Origin: Clostridia bacterium
Lineage (GTDB): Bacteria > Bacillota_A > Clostridia > Oscillospirales > CAG-272
Length of the DNA stretch: 64,000 nucleotides
Assembly: GCA_017462125.1 (NCBI GenBank)
Contig: JAFTRQ010000139.1
Location: 8,911-72,910 of the forward strand
Direction: 5' to 3'
Shown here: one piece after another, positions 41,079-49,444 of the stretch
Layout: every line of letters starts with the position of its first letter
Numbering within the stretch: the stretch's first letter is position 1
The notes under the pieces: generated by a model
What the model saw: only the letters and a program-made list of their open reading frames with translations
Databases searched by the model: none
What the model was told of the DNA's origin: nothing
Position numbers and translations under genes: made by a program

Positions 41079-42625
41079 ATAAAAACAAATTGGTTGTGAT
41101 CGCGCGTCTTGATCCTATCGGAAATCAAATCTTATCCGATATGAAACAAACTGCACATACGTTGCAACACCAACACTATGCAAATTCTGCGGATTGGCCG
41201 CCCCACGTTACCATCGCAGCATACGAAGGTATGGATGAAAAAGAGCTTTGTGCTTACACATCCGAATACGCGGCAACGCACTCCGCATTTGATATTGCTT
41301 TTCAAGAGCTTCGTATTTTTCCCCGTGCGGTTGGTTTGGAGACCGAGGTTATTTATGCTTTTCCCACGCCTTCCGCCTCACTGTCTGCATTTCACCGCGG
41401 ATTTCACTCACGATACGATGAATATTGCGGCAACTACGGGCGGCAATCGGCAAGTGCGGATTATACTTTTCACAGCACCCTTACGATCTGCCACCACAAC
41501 GATACCAATTCCGTTATGGAGAAGCTACAACGAAATTTCAGCCCTTTTACCGCCCGTGTAGTTGCTTTGGAGGTTTATCGAAACCCTTGTGAATTTGTTG
41601 CGCGGTTTGAATTGCAGGCTTCGCAAAAAATATCGATCAGAACCACCTTACCGGAGGAGATAGATACGCTTACAGCCTTGCAAAAATCCGCATTTCTACC
41701 TCTATATGAAAAATACCACGACGAGGGCAATCCCTATTTGCGTGGGGCAGAGGATATTTTGATGCGGATGAATGAAAATTACCGTCACTTTACGATTTTT
41801 TGCGATAATGAGGTCGTTGGCGGCATATTCTACCGCGTGCATGGCAAGTATACACCGGAAAAGTTTCTTGAGGACGGGGAATATTATCTCTGCCGCATCT
41901 ATATCGATCCCAAGCATCAGAATAAGGGCTTTGCAAACGCCGCAATATTGCTCTGCGAAAAGGAATTTCCCGATGCAAAGCGTTATTTCGTGGATTTTCC
42001 CGTGGATATGGAGAAAAACAGACGGTGCTATGAAAAGGCAGGCTTTCACGACACAGGAGAGCGCAGGGAAGCTGATATCGGCTTGACCTTGGCGCTGTTT
42101 TGTAAGGAAATCGAGAAAAACGAATCGGACGCACCGCAGCATCCCTTGATCTTTCCCGTTGAAAGGGATCTGCTGCCTCAATGCCTTGACGTGATCCACA
42201 AAAGCTTTGCAACCGTTGCGGAAGAGTTTGGCTTGACACCGGAGAATTGCCCCAAGCACACATCGTTCATTCCGCTTGCATTTTTGGAAACACATCTGCT
42301 TTGGGGTTGGCAGACCTTCGGGCTTTTTGCGGGCAAAAAGGTCATCGGCTATATGTCGCTGTCCAAAAAGGAAGGCAAGACGTACGAATTACACAACCTT
42401 GCCGTCCTGCCCGAGTACAGACATCTGGGCTTTGGCAAAATGATGCTTGATTTTGTAAAGGAAACTGTCAGGAGATCGGGCGGCGAAAAAATCGAGGTCG
42501 GCATAATCGAGGAAAGCACAGTCTTGAAAAATTGGTATATCAAAAACGGATTCCGACACATCGGAACGAAAAAATACGACCATTTACCCTTTACAAGCGG
42601 GTATTTGGAATGGAAAGTAATCTAA
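41075..42625 (+). CDS. Fusion of a 2H phosphoesterase (LigT-like) with two GNAT acetyltransferase domains
   Basis: 516 residues in one open frame. Residues 1-180 have the two 2H motifs HVTI (H44) and HSTL (H133) of 2'-5' RNA ligase/cyclic phosphodiesterase-like enzymes. Residues about 188-350 form a first GNAT domain (YYLCRIYIDPKHQNKGFANA, then CYEKAGFHDTG) and about 352-516 a second (YELHNLAVLPEYRHLGFGKM, then NWYIKNGFRHIG). I know of no characterised protein with this order. It overlaps a methyltransferase by 4 bp, suggesting a common modification pathway, possibly for an RNA or nucleotide-sugar product. Confidence 0.85.
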   Translation: MNKNKLVVIARLDPIGNQILSDMKQTAHTLQHQHYANSADWPPHVTIAAYEGMDEKELCAYTSEYAATHSAFDIAFQELRIFPRAVGLETEVIYAFPTPSASLSAFHRGFHSRYDEYCGNYGRQSASADYTFHSTLTICHHNDTNSVMEKLQRNFSPFTARVVALEVYRNPCEFVARFELQASQKISIRTTLPEEIDTLTALQKSAFLPLYEKYHDEGNPYLRGAEDILMRMNENYRHFTIFCDNEVVGGIFYRVHGKYTPEKFLEDGEYYLCRIYIDPKHQNKGFANAAILLCEKEFPDAKRYFVDFPVDMEKNRRCYEKAGFHDTGERREADIGLTLALFCKEIEKNESDAPQHPLIFPVERDLLPQCLDVIHKSFATVAEEFGLTPENCPKHTSFIPLAFLETHLLWGWQTFGLFAGKKVIGYMSLSKKEGKTYELHNLAVLPEYRHLGFGKMMLDFVKETVRRSGGEKIEVGIIEESTVLKNWYIKNGFRHIGTKKYDHLPFTSGYLEWKVI

Positions 42626-42711
42626 CAAGGCAACTATTCAGATGTAGCTTAAAATTGCAATTTATCGGTGAGATGCACGCCGCCGTGACGATTATTTTAA
42701 AACCAATGCCG

Positions 42712-42821
42712 GCGGACCGTCGAGGACGCCGGTCCCTACAGATCAATCGGTTAAAAATCGTTCTACGGTAAGGAAATACACCACAAATGAATTGTAGGGA
42801 CCGACGTCCTCGGCGGTCCGC
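42712..42821. mobile_element. MITE-like inverted-repeat element
   Basis: Arms 42712-42740 and 42793-42821 (29 bp, two mismatches) begin GCGGACCG and end GGTCCCTACA toward the centre; the 52-bp interior codes for nothing. This GGACC…GGTCCCTACA type of palindrome is frequent in intergenic regions of gut Clostridia. No target-site duplication could be fixed by eye. The remainder of 42626-42930 shows no gene. Confidence 0.65.
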
Positions 42822-42930
42822 AAAACGAACAATTTGAACCGATGAAACGGCGAGGTTTTGCAATTTCTAACATTTCGACAAATCAAAATTTGAAACGCTG
42901 ACTAAATAGTTACATAACAAAGGAGATCTT

Positions 42931-43512
42931 ATGAAACTAATATTATCATCAAGCGACTTCGGGAATCCCGAGTCTGCACAATTTATACGGGATAACGTCA
43001 GCCCGCCTATCACGGATTGCAAGGTATTATATTTCCCCAATGAAAAGGCTACGGAAGAAAAGATCAAAAGCAACAAATACGTCAAGCGCCTCAGCGAGCT
43101 TGGCTTTCGCAAGGAAAACATATTTGTTTTCAACTATTACGACCCCGAGCCCTATTTTTCATTGAAGCCCGATCTGATCTATATCAGCGGCGGTAATACC
43201 TTCGGCACGCTGAAGCGCATCCGCGAGTCGGGCGCCGATCAGCTGATCACAGATCTTGTGCATAACGGCGCTACTTATGTGGGAGGCAGTGCGGGCGCCC
43301 ATATCGCCACGGCGAACATTTCACACGTTGCCAAATATGACGGGGACACCTACGGCTTATCCAATCACCAAGGGCTTGGGCTGTACGGCGGCATCCTGAT
43401 CTGTCACTGTGGCGACGACAGACGCGCCGACTACAATCAATTAAACGCCGAAGGAAAGTACCGCGTAACGGCATTGAAGGACAACGAATCAATCATCATC
43501 AGGGAGGATTAA
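42931..43512 (+). CDS. Peptidase E-like (S51 family) protein
   Basis: 193 residues. The nucleophile elbow GGSAGAHIA (Ser near 121) and the preceding YISGGNTFGTLKRI are typical for peptidase family S51, which in the characterised case cleaves Asp-X dipeptides. A His in ICHCGDDRR fits the third part of the triad. SD AAGGAG. The next gene starts after 2 bp, so it forms an operon with a GNAT protein. Confidence 0.85.
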   Translation: MKLILSSSDFGNPESAQFIRDNVSPPITDCKVLYFPNEKATEEKIKSNKYVKRLSELGFRKENIFVFNYYDPEPYFSLKPDLIYISGGNTFGTLKRIRESGADQLITDLVHNGATYVGGSAGAHIATANISHVAKYDGDTYGLSNHQGLGLYGGILICHCGDDRRADYNQLNAEGKYRVTALKDNESIIIRED

Positions 43513-43514
43513 TT

Positions 43515-44066
43515 ATGATATTTCAAGAAAAACAAATCACATTAAAAAACGGCAAGACAGCCATACTGAAGAGCCCCGAGGTAAGCGATGCGGAAAAAAT
43601 GTTGAATTACATCGCTATCGCCTGCGGAGAGACCGATTTTCTCGCAAGATATCCCGAGGAATACGAGCGAATCGGTATTGACGGCGAACGGGACTGGATC
43701 ATAAAGGGCAGGGAGTCGCCAAACAGATTGCTGATCACCTGCTACGTTGACGGGGAAATCGCGGGCAACTGCGATCTGACCTTTTACGGCGGCATAAAAA
43801 CACGTCACCGAGCAACCATCGGAATCGCCATTCTGCAAAAATATTGGAACCTTGGCATCGGGTCACATATGTTCGAGGCGCTGATCGCGGCGGCAAAAGC
43901 ACACGGCGGCATCGATTTTATGGAGCTTGGATTCATCGAAGGAAATGAACGCGCAAGGCACTTGTACGAAAAGTTCGGATTCAAGATCGTTTCCGAAACA
44001 CCCAACGCCTTTAAGCTGAAGGATGGCAGAATGCTGAAGGAATTTTATATGCAGAAATATCTGTGA
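43515..44066 (+). CDS. GNAT-family N-acetyltransferase
   Basis: 183 residues; RATIGIAILQKYWNLGIGSHMFEALI (first 20: RATIGIAILQKYWNLGIGSH) is motif A and ARHLYEKFGFKIV is motif B, resembling ribosomal-protein-alanine or aminoglycoside-type small acetyltransferases. SD GGAGG; coupled to the peptidase E-like gene. Confidence 0.88.
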   Translation: MIFQEKQITLKNGKTAILKSPEVSDAEKMLNYIAIACGETDFLARYPEEYERIGIDGERDWIIKGRESPNRLLITCYVDGEIAGNCDLTFYGGIKTRHRATIGIAILQKYWNLGIGSHMFEALIAAAKAHGGIDFMELGFIEGNERARHLYEKFGFKIVSETPNAFKLKDGRMLKEFYMQKYL

Positions 44067-44083
44067 AAAAAGCAAAACTTGTC

Positions 44084-44112
44084 TTGACTTGTCTCTTTCG
44101 CTATGCTACAAT
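44084..44112 (+). promoter_or_regulatory. Promoter of paralogue 4
   Basis: TTGACT (44084-44089), 17 bp, TACAAT (44107-44112). Confidence 0.82.
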
Positions 44113-44153
44113 GAAGGTGCAAAACCACCAAAACCGAAAGGACGGTAATTCAA

Positions 44154-45479
44154 ATGACAAACAACCCTCATTATCGCGCCGAAGAAGAAGACTACAAAAT
44201 ACTTGACGAAAACGTAGTATACGTTGAAAATGAATATATCAAGCTTGGAGCGAACATAGCACTTGGCGGCGCTATCACTTATCTTGCCGAGCACGGGAAA
44301 AAGAATCTGATCAACAGCTGGGACTGGGGACGGCAGGTTCAGCTTTCCTTCTATTCAGGTCCCGCGCCTTTTCATCCCGAAGGCACAGAAATGGGAGAGC
44401 ATTGGACTCACACACCGTGGAACCCTATACAGACGGGAGATTGCTTTTTCAATCGAGCAAAGGTTTTAGAGTATAAGATCGAAGGTAACACGATGTACGT
44501 CAAGTGCATTCCTATGCAGTGGGCGTTGAATAACGTGCCCGGCGAATGCACCTTTGAGCTTTGGTATACGCTCGATCACAAGACGGTAAACGTTACTGCA
44601 AGATTAAACAACGACCGTTCCGACAAAACACAATATCACGCGTTTGGACAGGAATTGCCTGCGGTGTATACCAACGGCGAGTTTTATAAGGTCGTATCTT
44701 ACGTTGGAGATTGCCCCGGAACCGACGGTGAGCTGACCGAGGTCGTCAGTAGGACGACGGAGCTGCGCTGGCCTTCGAAGTTTGTACTCTACCCCGAGAG
44801 TTGGGTGGCATTACTTGACGATAACAATTACGGTCTCGGCGTATACAATCCCCACACGTGCGGCGCGATTACCGGATTTGCGGGTAACGTGTCCGATATG
44901 GGTTGGGGCGGAGCCAAGGACGGTCAGACGAGCGTTATATCAATGACGACGCGTGTTATCCTTGATTACAATATTGTATATACGTTCAATTATTCTCTCA
45001 TCGTGGGCGAGGTTGACGAGATCAGAAAAACCGCGCTCAAATTGGATTCTAAAGCGGAGCACCGAAAATTCAGCTTTGCGGAGGATCGTCAAAACTTCTA
45101 TTATAAGGGAACAAAGGACAAGGGCTACGGCAACCAAAGCTGTTTGGACTTTGATTTTGAGCAGGAAACCATGCTTTGCTCACCGCTTGTGTTCGTTTCT
45201 GCAGGTAAATGCAAGAGGATCTTGTTAGAAGCGGAGATTGACGCAGAGGTTGTTGAAGGCAACGTGGAATTCAGCTGTTACGTCGACCCCACGCACCAAA
45301 GCGATAAGCTATCCTTCTACGCAGAGCAAAAATTGCCCTTTAAGCTTGATGGAAATTGCGGCAGAAGAATTTACGAGATAGACGTTAGCGCTCTTAACAA
45401 GCCGTTTTACAATTTTAACTTTGAATTTTTGAGTAACGGTCACGCAAAGGTCTATTCTATTGAATTGTCCGAAACGTAG
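44154..45479 (+). CDS. Unassigned cytoplasmic family, paralogue 4 of 5
   Basis: 441 residues. Shares all family blocks with 34634-35926, but belongs with paralogue 5 to a second subtype: longer N-terminus (YRAEEEDYKILDENVVYVENEY), GRQVQLSFYSGPAPFHPEGTEMG, YVKCIPMQWALNNVPGECTFELWYTLDH, VYTNGEFYKVVSYVG, WVALLDDNNYGLGVYNPHTC. SD AAAGGA. Transcribed from its own promoter and perhaps together with paralogue 5, 91 bp downstream. Confidence 0.85.
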   Translation: MTNNPHYRAEEEDYKILDENVVYVENEYIKLGANIALGGAITYLAEHGKKNLINSWDWGRQVQLSFYSGPAPFHPEGTEMGEHWTHTPWNPIQTGDCFFNRAKVLEYKIEGNTMYVKCIPMQWALNNVPGECTFELWYTLDHKTVNVTARLNNDRSDKTQYHAFGQELPAVYTNGEFYKVVSYVGDCPGTDGELTEVVSRTTELRWPSKFVLYPESWVALLDDNNYGLGVYNPHTCGAITGFAGNVSDMGWGGAKDGQTSVISMTTRVILDYNIVYTFNYSLIVGEVDEIRKTALKLDSKAEHRKFSFAEDRQNFYYKGTKDKGYGNQSCLDFDFEQETMLCSPLVFVSAGKCKRILLEAEIDAEVVEGNVEFSCYVDPTHQSDKLSFYAEQKLPFKLDGNCGRRIYEIDVSALNKPFYNFNFEFLSNGHAKVYSIELSET

Positions 45480-45570
45480 TCATTCATTTTTTATAGTTTA
45501 TCGATTTCGGTTTTCTATGATGCAATCACCGTTCGATATTAATCATAACAGCGAAAAAGGAGATTATAAT

Positions 45571-46896
45571 ATGTCAAATCAAAATCCTCATTACACCGCA
45601 GTAGAAGAAGACTACAAAATACTTGACGACAACGTAGTCTTTATAGAAAACGAATACATCAAGTTCGGCATCAATGCCGCACTTGGCGGCACTGTCACTT
45701 ACCTTGCCGAGCACGGCAAAAAGAATCTGATCAACAGCTTCGATTGGGGCAGGCAGGTACAGCTTTCCTTCTATTCGGGTCCCGTGCCCTTCCACCCCGA
45801 GGGAACCGAAATGGGTACGCATTGGACACATACCGGTTGGAACCCCATTCAGACAGGCGACTGCTTCTTCAACCGCGCCAAGCTCTTGGAGCACAAGATC
45901 GAGGGCAATACGCTTTACGTCAAGTGCATTCCCATGCAGTGGGCTCTGAATAACGTTCCCGGCGAATGCACCTTTGAGCTTTGGTACACTTTGGACGGCA
46001 AGACCGTTAACGTGACCGCTCGACTCAACAACAACCGCTCTGATACAAGACAGCATCCTGCCTGCGGTCAGGAGCTCCCCGCAGTCTACACAAACGGTGA
46101 ATTTTACCGCATCGTTTCCTACGTTGGCGAAGAGCCGAGAACGGGCGGCCCGCTGACCGAGATCGTCAGCAAAAATACAGGAGACAGACATTGGCCAAGC
46201 GAGTTTATGCTCTATCCAGAGGGTTGGGTCGCGCTGCTTGACGACAACGACTACGGTCTCGGCGTCTACAATCCCCACACCTGTGCGGCTGTCGGCGGCT
46301 TTGCAGGCGGAGTGGAGCGTATGGGCATAGGAGGCGCAAAGGATGCGCAGACAGGCACTGTCAGCCCCACCACAAGTGTCATTCTCGACCATAATATCGT
46401 CTATACCTTCCATTTCTCGCTGATCGTCGGTGACGTCGAAAGCATCCGTGAGACCGCTCTGATACTTGACGCCAAGGTGGATCACAGAAGATTTGATTTC
46501 AGCAAGGACAGACAGAACTTCTACTACAAGGGCACCACCGACAAGGGCTTTGGTAATCAGGATTGCCTTGACTTTGATTTCGACGAGGACGTTTGGCTGC
46601 GCTCGTCCTTCATCTACGTTTCCCGCGGCGAATGCAAAAAGATTTTGCTGGATGCCGAGCTTGAGGGCGGCGAGATCGAGGGTGTTGCAGGCTTCCGTTG
46701 CTACGCTGAGACAACCACACCCGACCGCAAGGGCTCACCCTGCTCTTGGGACGAGGTACCCTTCAAGCTCTGCGGCGACGGCACAAGAAGGATCCATGAG
46801 ATCGACATCTCAGCAATTGATAAGCCCTTCTTCAACACCAATCTGATCTTTAAAACAAAGGGACACGCAAAGATCTATTCCTTTGAGCTGAAATAA
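45571..46896 (+). CDS. Unassigned cytoplasmic family, paralogue 5 of 5
   Basis: 441 residues from the ATG seven bases behind AAGGAG; the frame extends back to 45460 into paralogue 4 without a ribosome site. Very close to paralogue 4 (HYTAVEEDYKILDDNVVFIENEY, YVKCIPMQWALNNVPGECTF), so the pair arose by recent tandem duplication. No clear promoter lies in the 91-bp gap. Ends at a bidirectional terminator shared with the convergent trpB gene. Confidence 0.86.
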   Translation: MSNQNPHYTAVEEDYKILDDNVVFIENEYIKFGINAALGGTVTYLAEHGKKNLINSFDWGRQVQLSFYSGPVPFHPEGTEMGTHWTHTGWNPIQTGDCFFNRAKLLEHKIEGNTLYVKCIPMQWALNNVPGECTFELWYTLDGKTVNVTARLNNNRSDTRQHPACGQELPAVYTNGEFYRIVSYVGEEPRTGGPLTEIVSKNTGDRHWPSEFMLYPEGWVALLDDNDYGLGVYNPHTCAAVGGFAGGVERMGIGGAKDAQTGTVSPTTSVILDHNIVYTFHFSLIVGDVESIRETALILDAKVDHRRFDFSKDRQNFYYKGTTDKGFGNQDCLDFDFDEDVWLRSSFIYVSRGECKKILLDAELEGGEIEGVAGFRCYAETTTPDRKGSPCSWDEVPFKLCGDGTRRIHEIDISAIDKPFFNTNLIFKTKGHAKIYSFELK

Positions 46897-46906
46897 TAAA
46901 ATAACC

Positions 46907-46946
46907 AAAAAGGCTTGGTTCACCGCAACGGTGAATCAAGCCTTTT
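46907..46946. terminator. Bidirectional terminator between paralogue 5 and trpB
   Basis: AAAAGGCTTGGTTCACCG pairs with CGGTGAATCAAGCCTTTT (one mismatch, 3-base loop), with A's on one side and T's on the other. Confidence 0.9.
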
Positions 46947-46960
46947 CATTATGTAAAGCA

Positions 46961-48334
46961 TTAAACCTTAGGAAGTCTCTCCAAAGCCGTGGCGATCTCC
47001 TCGTCTGTGGGACGGTAGTCCTGCAAAACTCCATTGTGGAACTTTTCGTAGGACATCATATCGAAATATCCCGTACCGGTCAGACCGAAGACGATGGTCT
47101 TTTCCTCGCCCGTTTCCTTGCACTCCTTGGCGATATCAAGCGCGACCTTGATCGCGTGGCTGCTTTCGGGAGCGGGAAGGATACCCTCAACCCGTGCAAA
47201 TTCCTCTGCTGCCGCAAAAACCTCGGTCTGCTTGACGGTAACGGCTTCCATAAGTCCGTCGTCATATAGCTGAGAAAGTGTGCTGTTCATTCCGTGATAG
47301 CGCAGACCGCCTGCATGGGTTGCCGCAGGCATAAAGTTAGAGCCCAGCGTATACATCTTGGAAAGGGGACAGATCATACCCGTGTCGCAGTAATCGTAGG
47401 CGTATTTTCCGCGCGTAAAGCTGGGACATCCCTCGGGCTCTACGGCGATAACGCGATAGTCAGCCTCGCCACGGATCTTTTCACCCATAAAGGGTGCGAT
47501 CAGACCGCCGAGATTACTTCCGCCGCCGGCGCAACCGATGATCACGTCGGGCTTGATTCCATACTTATCAAGGGCGATCTTGGTCTCAAGGCCGATGATC
47601 GATTGATGAAGCATTACCTGATTGAGCACGCTTCCGAGAACGTAACGGTAGCCCTCGGTACAAGATGCCTTTTCGACCGCTTCGCTGATCGCGCATCCAA
47701 GGCTTCCGCCGGTACCGGGATGCTCCGCGAGGATCTTGCGCCCTGCCTCGGTCTCGGTGGAGGGGGAGGGAGTAACGCTTGCGCCATAGGTACGCATAAC
47801 CTCACGGCGGTGGGGCTTCAGCTCGTAGGAGCACTTAACCATATAGACCTTGCAATCAAGTCCGAAATAAGAGCAAGCCATAGAAAGGGCTGTACCCCAC
47901 TGACCAGCTCCCGTCTCGGTAGTAACGCCAACGAGCCCCTGCTGCTTTGCATAATATGCCTGCGCGATGGCAGAATTGAGCTTGTGGCTTCCGCTTGTGT
48001 TGTTGCCTTCAAACTTATAATAGATCTTTGCGGGAGTACCAAGCTTCTTTTCAAGGCAATATGCGCGAACCAGCGGCGCGGGACGGTACATTTTGTAAAA
48101 ATCCCTGATCTCCTCGGGGATCTCGTAATAAGCTGTGGTATCGTCAAGCTCCTGCTTGATCAGCTCGTCACAGAATACGCCGGCAAGCTCTTCCGCGCTC
48201 ATAGGCTGATGGGTCACGGGATCGAGCAAGGGAGCAGGCTTATTCTTCATATCCGCACGAAGGTTATACCAAGCCTTCGGCATCTCATTTTCTTCAATAT
48301 AGATTTTGTAAGGAACGTTGTTTTTGTTTGCCAT
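46961..48334 (-). CDS. trpB: Tryptophan synthase beta chain, TrpB2 type
   Basis: 457 residues from the ATG at 48334 (SD AGAGGT; the frame extends upstream into the T-box leader). PLP lysine in EGNNTSGSHKLNSA, GAGQWG, and the glycine-rich phosphate loop IGCAGGGSNLGG; the ending FGLTGTGYFDM is typical. At about 450 residues with the long N-terminal part (MPKAWYNLRADM) it belongs to the TrpB2 group, which makes tryptophan from indole and serine. No trpA or other trp gene is nearby, and the leader is a Trp-specific T-box, so indole salvage under Trp starvation is the likely role. Confidence 0.92.
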   Translation of the reverse strand: MANKNNVPYKIYIEENEMPKAWYNLRADMKNKPAPLLDPVTHQPMSAEELAGVFCDELIKQELDDTTAYYEIPEEIRDFYKMYRPAPLVRAYCLEKKLGTPAKIYYKFEGNNTSGSHKLNSAIAQAYYAKQQGLVGVTTETGAGQWGTALSMACSYFGLDCKVYMVKCSYELKPHRREVMRTYGASVTPSPSTETEAGRKILAEHPGTGGSLGCAISEAVEKASCTEGYRYVLGSVLNQVMLHQSIIGLETKIALDKYGIKPDVIIGCAGGGSNLGGLIAPFMGEKIRGEADYRVIAVEPEGCPSFTRGKYAYDYCDTGMICPLSKMYTLGSNFMPAATHAGGLRYHGMNSTLSQLYDDGLMEAVTVKQTEVFAAAEEFARVEGILPAPESSHAIKVALDIAKECKETGEEKTIVFGLTGTGYFDMMSYEKFHNGVLQDYRPTDEEIATALERLPKV

Positions 48335-48382
48335 TTGGGTTACCTCTTTCCATAAAAATGTGTGATGTTTCGGGACGTGCAT

Positions 48383-48700
48383 AAAAACAAAAACGCCCAT
48401 CCCTGCTGAAATGCCGGGACAGGATCGTTAAAATTCCTGCGGTGCCACCCTGCTTGATGTAAAACATCCACTTTTCATACGTTGCGCGGCTTCCGCGCAA
48501 TATACGTTGGCCTTTGATTACGGAGAGCCGTCTCCGTCTCACATACTCCGCGCGGCTCATTTTGACCGCCCGTTTCAGCTCGCCCTCGGAAGTCCATTCG
48601 GCAAAACGTTTTTCTCCGCGATCTCACCCTCCGCGGCTCTCTGTGCAAAAAGAGGTCTGCTTACTTACTCTTCCTCATCGGTTTACACTTTAGCTTGCTA
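48383..48700 (-). promoter_or_regulatory. T-box riboswitch, tryptophan-specific, leader of trpB
   Basis: Read on the minus strand. The T-box sequence AGGGTGGCACCGCAGG is at 48451-48436. It is followed by a terminator (CCTGTCCC at 48423-48416 with GGGATGGG at 48403-48396, then U-rich 48393-48383). Near the 5' end GATGAGGAAGAGTAAGTA resembles the Stem I base. The specifier candidate GAATGGAC (48599-48592) holds TGG, the Trp codon, followed by a purine. Uncharged tRNA-Trp would favour the antiterminator and turn trpB on. Confidence 0.88.
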
Positions 48701-48711
48701 AAGATGTTAAT

Positions 48712-48740
48712 ATTATAGCACTCCGCCGTCGCCTTGTCAA
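48712..48740 (-). promoter_or_regulatory. Promoter of the T-box/trpB transcript
   Basis: Minus strand TTGACA (48740-48735), 17 bp, TATAAT (48717-48712): perfect consensus. Confidence 0.92.
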
Positions 48741-48824
48741 TAGGTTTATATAAAAAACAATATTTTTTTCGAGCCGCAAAGCAGGGTCTTCCGCTTCTAC
48801 GGCCACACAACGTGCCGAAAGCCC

Positions 48825-48853
48825 TTGACAAAAGCAAGATTTTAATATATAAT
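48825..48853 (+). promoter_or_regulatory. Promoter of the TetR/flavin-reductase-like genes
   Basis: TTGACA (48825-48830), 17 bp, TATAAT (48848-48853). Confidence 0.9.
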
Positions 48854-48895
48854 TTTTATATGAGCGTGTTCACAATAAAATTTTTGGAGGAACAA

Positions 48896-49423
48896 ATGCC
48901 AAAGATCATAGAAAACGTACGTGAAAATCTGATTGAAGAGGCGAGACGACAGATCAGAGTAAGCGGATATGCAGGAATGACTATCCGCTCGGTGGCAAAG
49001 GCTTGCCTTTTGGGAGTCGGGACCGTATATAACTACTTTCGATCAAAGGAGGAGCTTGTCCATGCGGCAATGCACAAGGATTGGAAGTTATCGGTGGAAA
49101 GGATCCGCATATGCAGTGAAAGCACCGACGATCCCGAGACATTGTTGCGGTGTATGTACGACGAGCTCAGCCTGTTCATCAAGGAACACGGCTATCTGAT
49201 CTCCGACACAAACGCAACAAAGGTGTTTGCGCAGGTCTACGCCACCGGACACAGCTATTTGAGGGAGCAGCTTGCGGAATTCTTAAAAACAACTTGCGAC
49301 AATTATGCGCAGGAGCCCTCCGAGCTCTTGCCCGAATTCCTTGCGGAGGCGATCTTAACGTGGACTTCGGTAGGGAAGCCGTTTGAAGAAATTTATGCCC
49401 TGCAAAAAATACATTTCAAATAA
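48896..49423 (+). CDS. TetR-family transcriptional regulator
   Basis: 175 residues from the ATG behind GGAGG. The N-terminal helix-turn-helix is at about 25-48 (MTIRSVAKACLLGVGTVYNYF), followed by a ligand-binding helical half without recognisable specificity. It lies 21 bp before the flavin-reductase-like gene and probably regulates it and itself. Confidence 0.88.
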   Translation: MPKIIENVRENLIEEARRQIRVSGYAGMTIRSVAKACLLGVGTVYNYFRSKEELVHAAMHKDWKLSVERIRICSESTDDPETLLRCMYDELSLFIKEHGYLISDTNATKVFAQVYATGHSYLREQLAEFLKTTCDNYAQEPSELLPEFLAEAILTWTSVGKPFEEIYALQKIHFK

Positions 49424-49444
49424 ATTCATTTCAGGAGGATTACA

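Noticed and set aside
48335..48560. Upstream extension of TrpB or a small gene in the T-box leader
   Set aside because: The sequence is explained by the T-box and terminator; the TrpB start at 48334 fits family length.
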